Shown here: piece after piece, positions 6,001 through 6,623 of the stretch
How positions within the stretch are numbered: position 1 is the first letter of the stretch
Layout of the letters: each line of letters begins with the position of its first letter
From: Thermoproteales archaeon
GTDB taxonomy: Archaea; Thermoproteota; Thermoprotei; Thermoproteales; Thermocladiaceae
Reading direction: 5' to 3'
DNA: 6,623 bases
Assembly (NCBI GenBank): GCA_027068725.1
Contig: JAMOMD010000210.1
Coordinates: forward strand, 1 to 6,623
Program-made: the position numbers and the translations under genes
The notes under the pieces: model-generated
Seen by the model: the letters and a program-made list of their open reading frames with translations, nothing else
Told to the model about the DNA's origin: nothing
The model's database searches: none

Positions 6001-6429
6001 ATGGCTCTTGAAATCTTTACAGAGTCAGTAACGCTAGGTCCAGTATCAAAAACAATTGAAATAACATACATCGAGCCAATTACATATCCAAAACAGCTAA
6101 ACATAAAGAACATCAACGTCGAGCCAACAATCGTCAGCCCAGGGACAGTACTAACAATATCGTTTGACGTTAACTGGGACAAACCACTCGAAACAACAGC
6201 CGAACTACACGTCGTCATTACACTGTCTGCCGGGGGCAAAACTGCGAAACTAGTAGACGACAAGAAGCCCGTCAGTGAAGGAACAACGGGTGTAAAAGTA
6301 GTAACACAGCCAAAGGTGCCAGACCTCCATCTAGAGCCAGGAAAATACACTGCGACACTAACAATAAGCGTTGAACTAATAATCAGTGCGGGAGGTGCTG
6401 CTCACCCGCCTGGTATTCACCCAACCTAG
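6001..6429 (+). CDS. Single-domain Ig-like (CARDB-like) protein
   Basis: This 142-residue protein is of unknown function. From about residue 33 to 127 it shows the pattern of an Ig-like or CARDB-type sandwich: an INVEPTIVSPGT opening, alternating hydrophobic strands (LTISFDV, LHVVITL) and a closing PDLHLEPGKYTATLTISVEL. The closing block is nearly the same as that ending the 5068 product, and the opening resembles part of the minus-strand gene product, so the three are probably related. There are no cysteines, signal peptide or membrane helix. The C-terminus is Gly/Ala/His/Pro-rich and probably disordered (AGGAAHPPGIHPT). Its own TATA-like box indicates separate transcription. It is possibly a small partner or duplicate of the last domain of its upstream neighbour. 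Confidence 0.82.
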   Translation: MALEIFTESVTLGPVSKTIEITYIEPITYPKQLNIKNINVEPTIVSPGTVLTISFDVNWDKPLETTAELHVVITLSAGGKTAKLVDDKKPVSEGTTGVKVVTQPKVPDLHLEPGKYTATLTISVELIISAGGAAHPPGIHPT

Positions 6430-6453
6430 CAATATTAAAAATAACGTTGCTAG
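6426..6453. repeat. Perfect 7-base inverted repeat flanking a TATA-like box
   Basis: CTAGCAA at 6426-6432 and its exact reverse complement TTGCTAG at 6447-6453 enclose 14 A/T-rich bases that hold the TATA-like box of the 6463 gene. The left arm includes the stop codon of the 6001 gene. It could be an operator for a dimeric regulator or a weak RNA hairpin ending the upstream message. A chance repeat is also possible. Confidence 0.45.
6432..6444 (+). promoter_or_regulatory. TATA-like box for the 6463 gene
   Basis: ATATTAAAAATAA is centred about 25 bases before the ATG at 6463 and lies in the loop of the inverted repeat at 6426-6453. With a 33-base gap to the upstream stop codon, this is the clearest intergenic promoter in the window. 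Confidence 0.6.
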
Positions 6454-6462
6454 AGTACTAAC

Positions 6463-6623
6463 ATGTACATTAACGGAGTAACAGACAGGCTAGGACTCGT
6501 ACGCGAAAACAAGCTACTCGTAGTCGTCATCCCTAGAGAAGACGTTGCACTTGTCTTCAGGGTAGTGTACAGGAAAGTCTTCAAGCTAGAGTACCCAATG
6601 CTACCACTAAAGAAGGGAATGAC
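6463..6623 (+). CDS. 5' part of a gene of unknown function (runs off the window)
   Basis: An ATG at 6463 opens a frame that stays open to the window end, giving 53 residues (MYINGVTDRLGL onward). The ATG has a good TATA-like box about 25 bases upstream, and the A/C-rich codon use (CTA, ACA, GTA, AAC) is like the plus-strand genes. The visible part alternates hydrophobic strands (LLVVVIP, VALVFRVVY) with basic residues. I do not recognise it. It has no signal peptide or obvious membrane helix. The fragment is too short for assignment; it may be another beta-rich protein like those upstream. Confidence 0.7.
   Translation, partial: MYINGVTDRLGLVRENKLLVVVIPREDVALVFRVVYRKVFKLEYPMLPLKKGM

Noticed and set aside
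1..6623. tRNA, rRNA, CRISPR array, insertion sequence or replication origin
   Set aside because: No cloverleaf-like segments, spaced repeats, transposase motifs or iteron clusters were seen. Nearly every base is in a coding frame.

Overview
The window looks like part of a virus (or related mobile element) of a hyperthermophilic archaeon, most likely a crenarchaeon. The reasons are: very tight gene packing; arginine almost always AGA/AGG, with heavy use of ATA and CTA; no Shine-Dalgarno sequences; A/T-rich TATA-like boxes centred about 24-27 bases before almost every start codon, which is the arrangement of leaderless archaeal mRNAs; and mostly unrecognisable, beta-rich or membrane-anchored proteins. 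The plus strand is strongly enriched in A and C. That fits a strand-asymmetric or single-stranded DNA genome (spiravirus-like, for example), but a double-stranded archaeal virus is not excluded. The host and virus family are inference.

Layout. Bases 3-1013 hold the 3' part of a trypsin-like serine protease with a complete His-Asp-Ser triad and a C-terminal hydrophobic anchor. Four more genes carry the same kind of C-terminal tail: 1017-1649, 2158-2961, 3443-4297 and 4299-5042. A small basic membrane protein (1649-2149) lies among them. One gene (2949-3431) is on the minus strand. Its 3' end overlaps the neighbouring gene tail-to-tail, and its 5' end faces the 3443 gene with only 11 bases between start codons, so each promoter lies inside the other gene. 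The right part holds two beta-sandwich proteins without anchors (5068-5973 and 6001-6429) and the beginning of another gene (6463 onward). There is no gene-free stretch longer than about 35 bases.

How they may work together. The protease and four other proteins appear to share a membrane-anchoring tail: a basic stretch, then often A-[LI]-P, then a Gly/Ala-rich hydrophobic helix, then a short histidine-containing end. Genes 2158, 3443 and 4299 look like divergent paralogs. Genes 5068, 6001 and the minus-strand gene look like a second family of Ig-like modules. The simplest reading is a cassette for virion or host-surface components: tail-anchored proteins, a co-localised processing protease and soluble beta-sandwich partners. 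This is inference; only the protease family is recognised with confidence.
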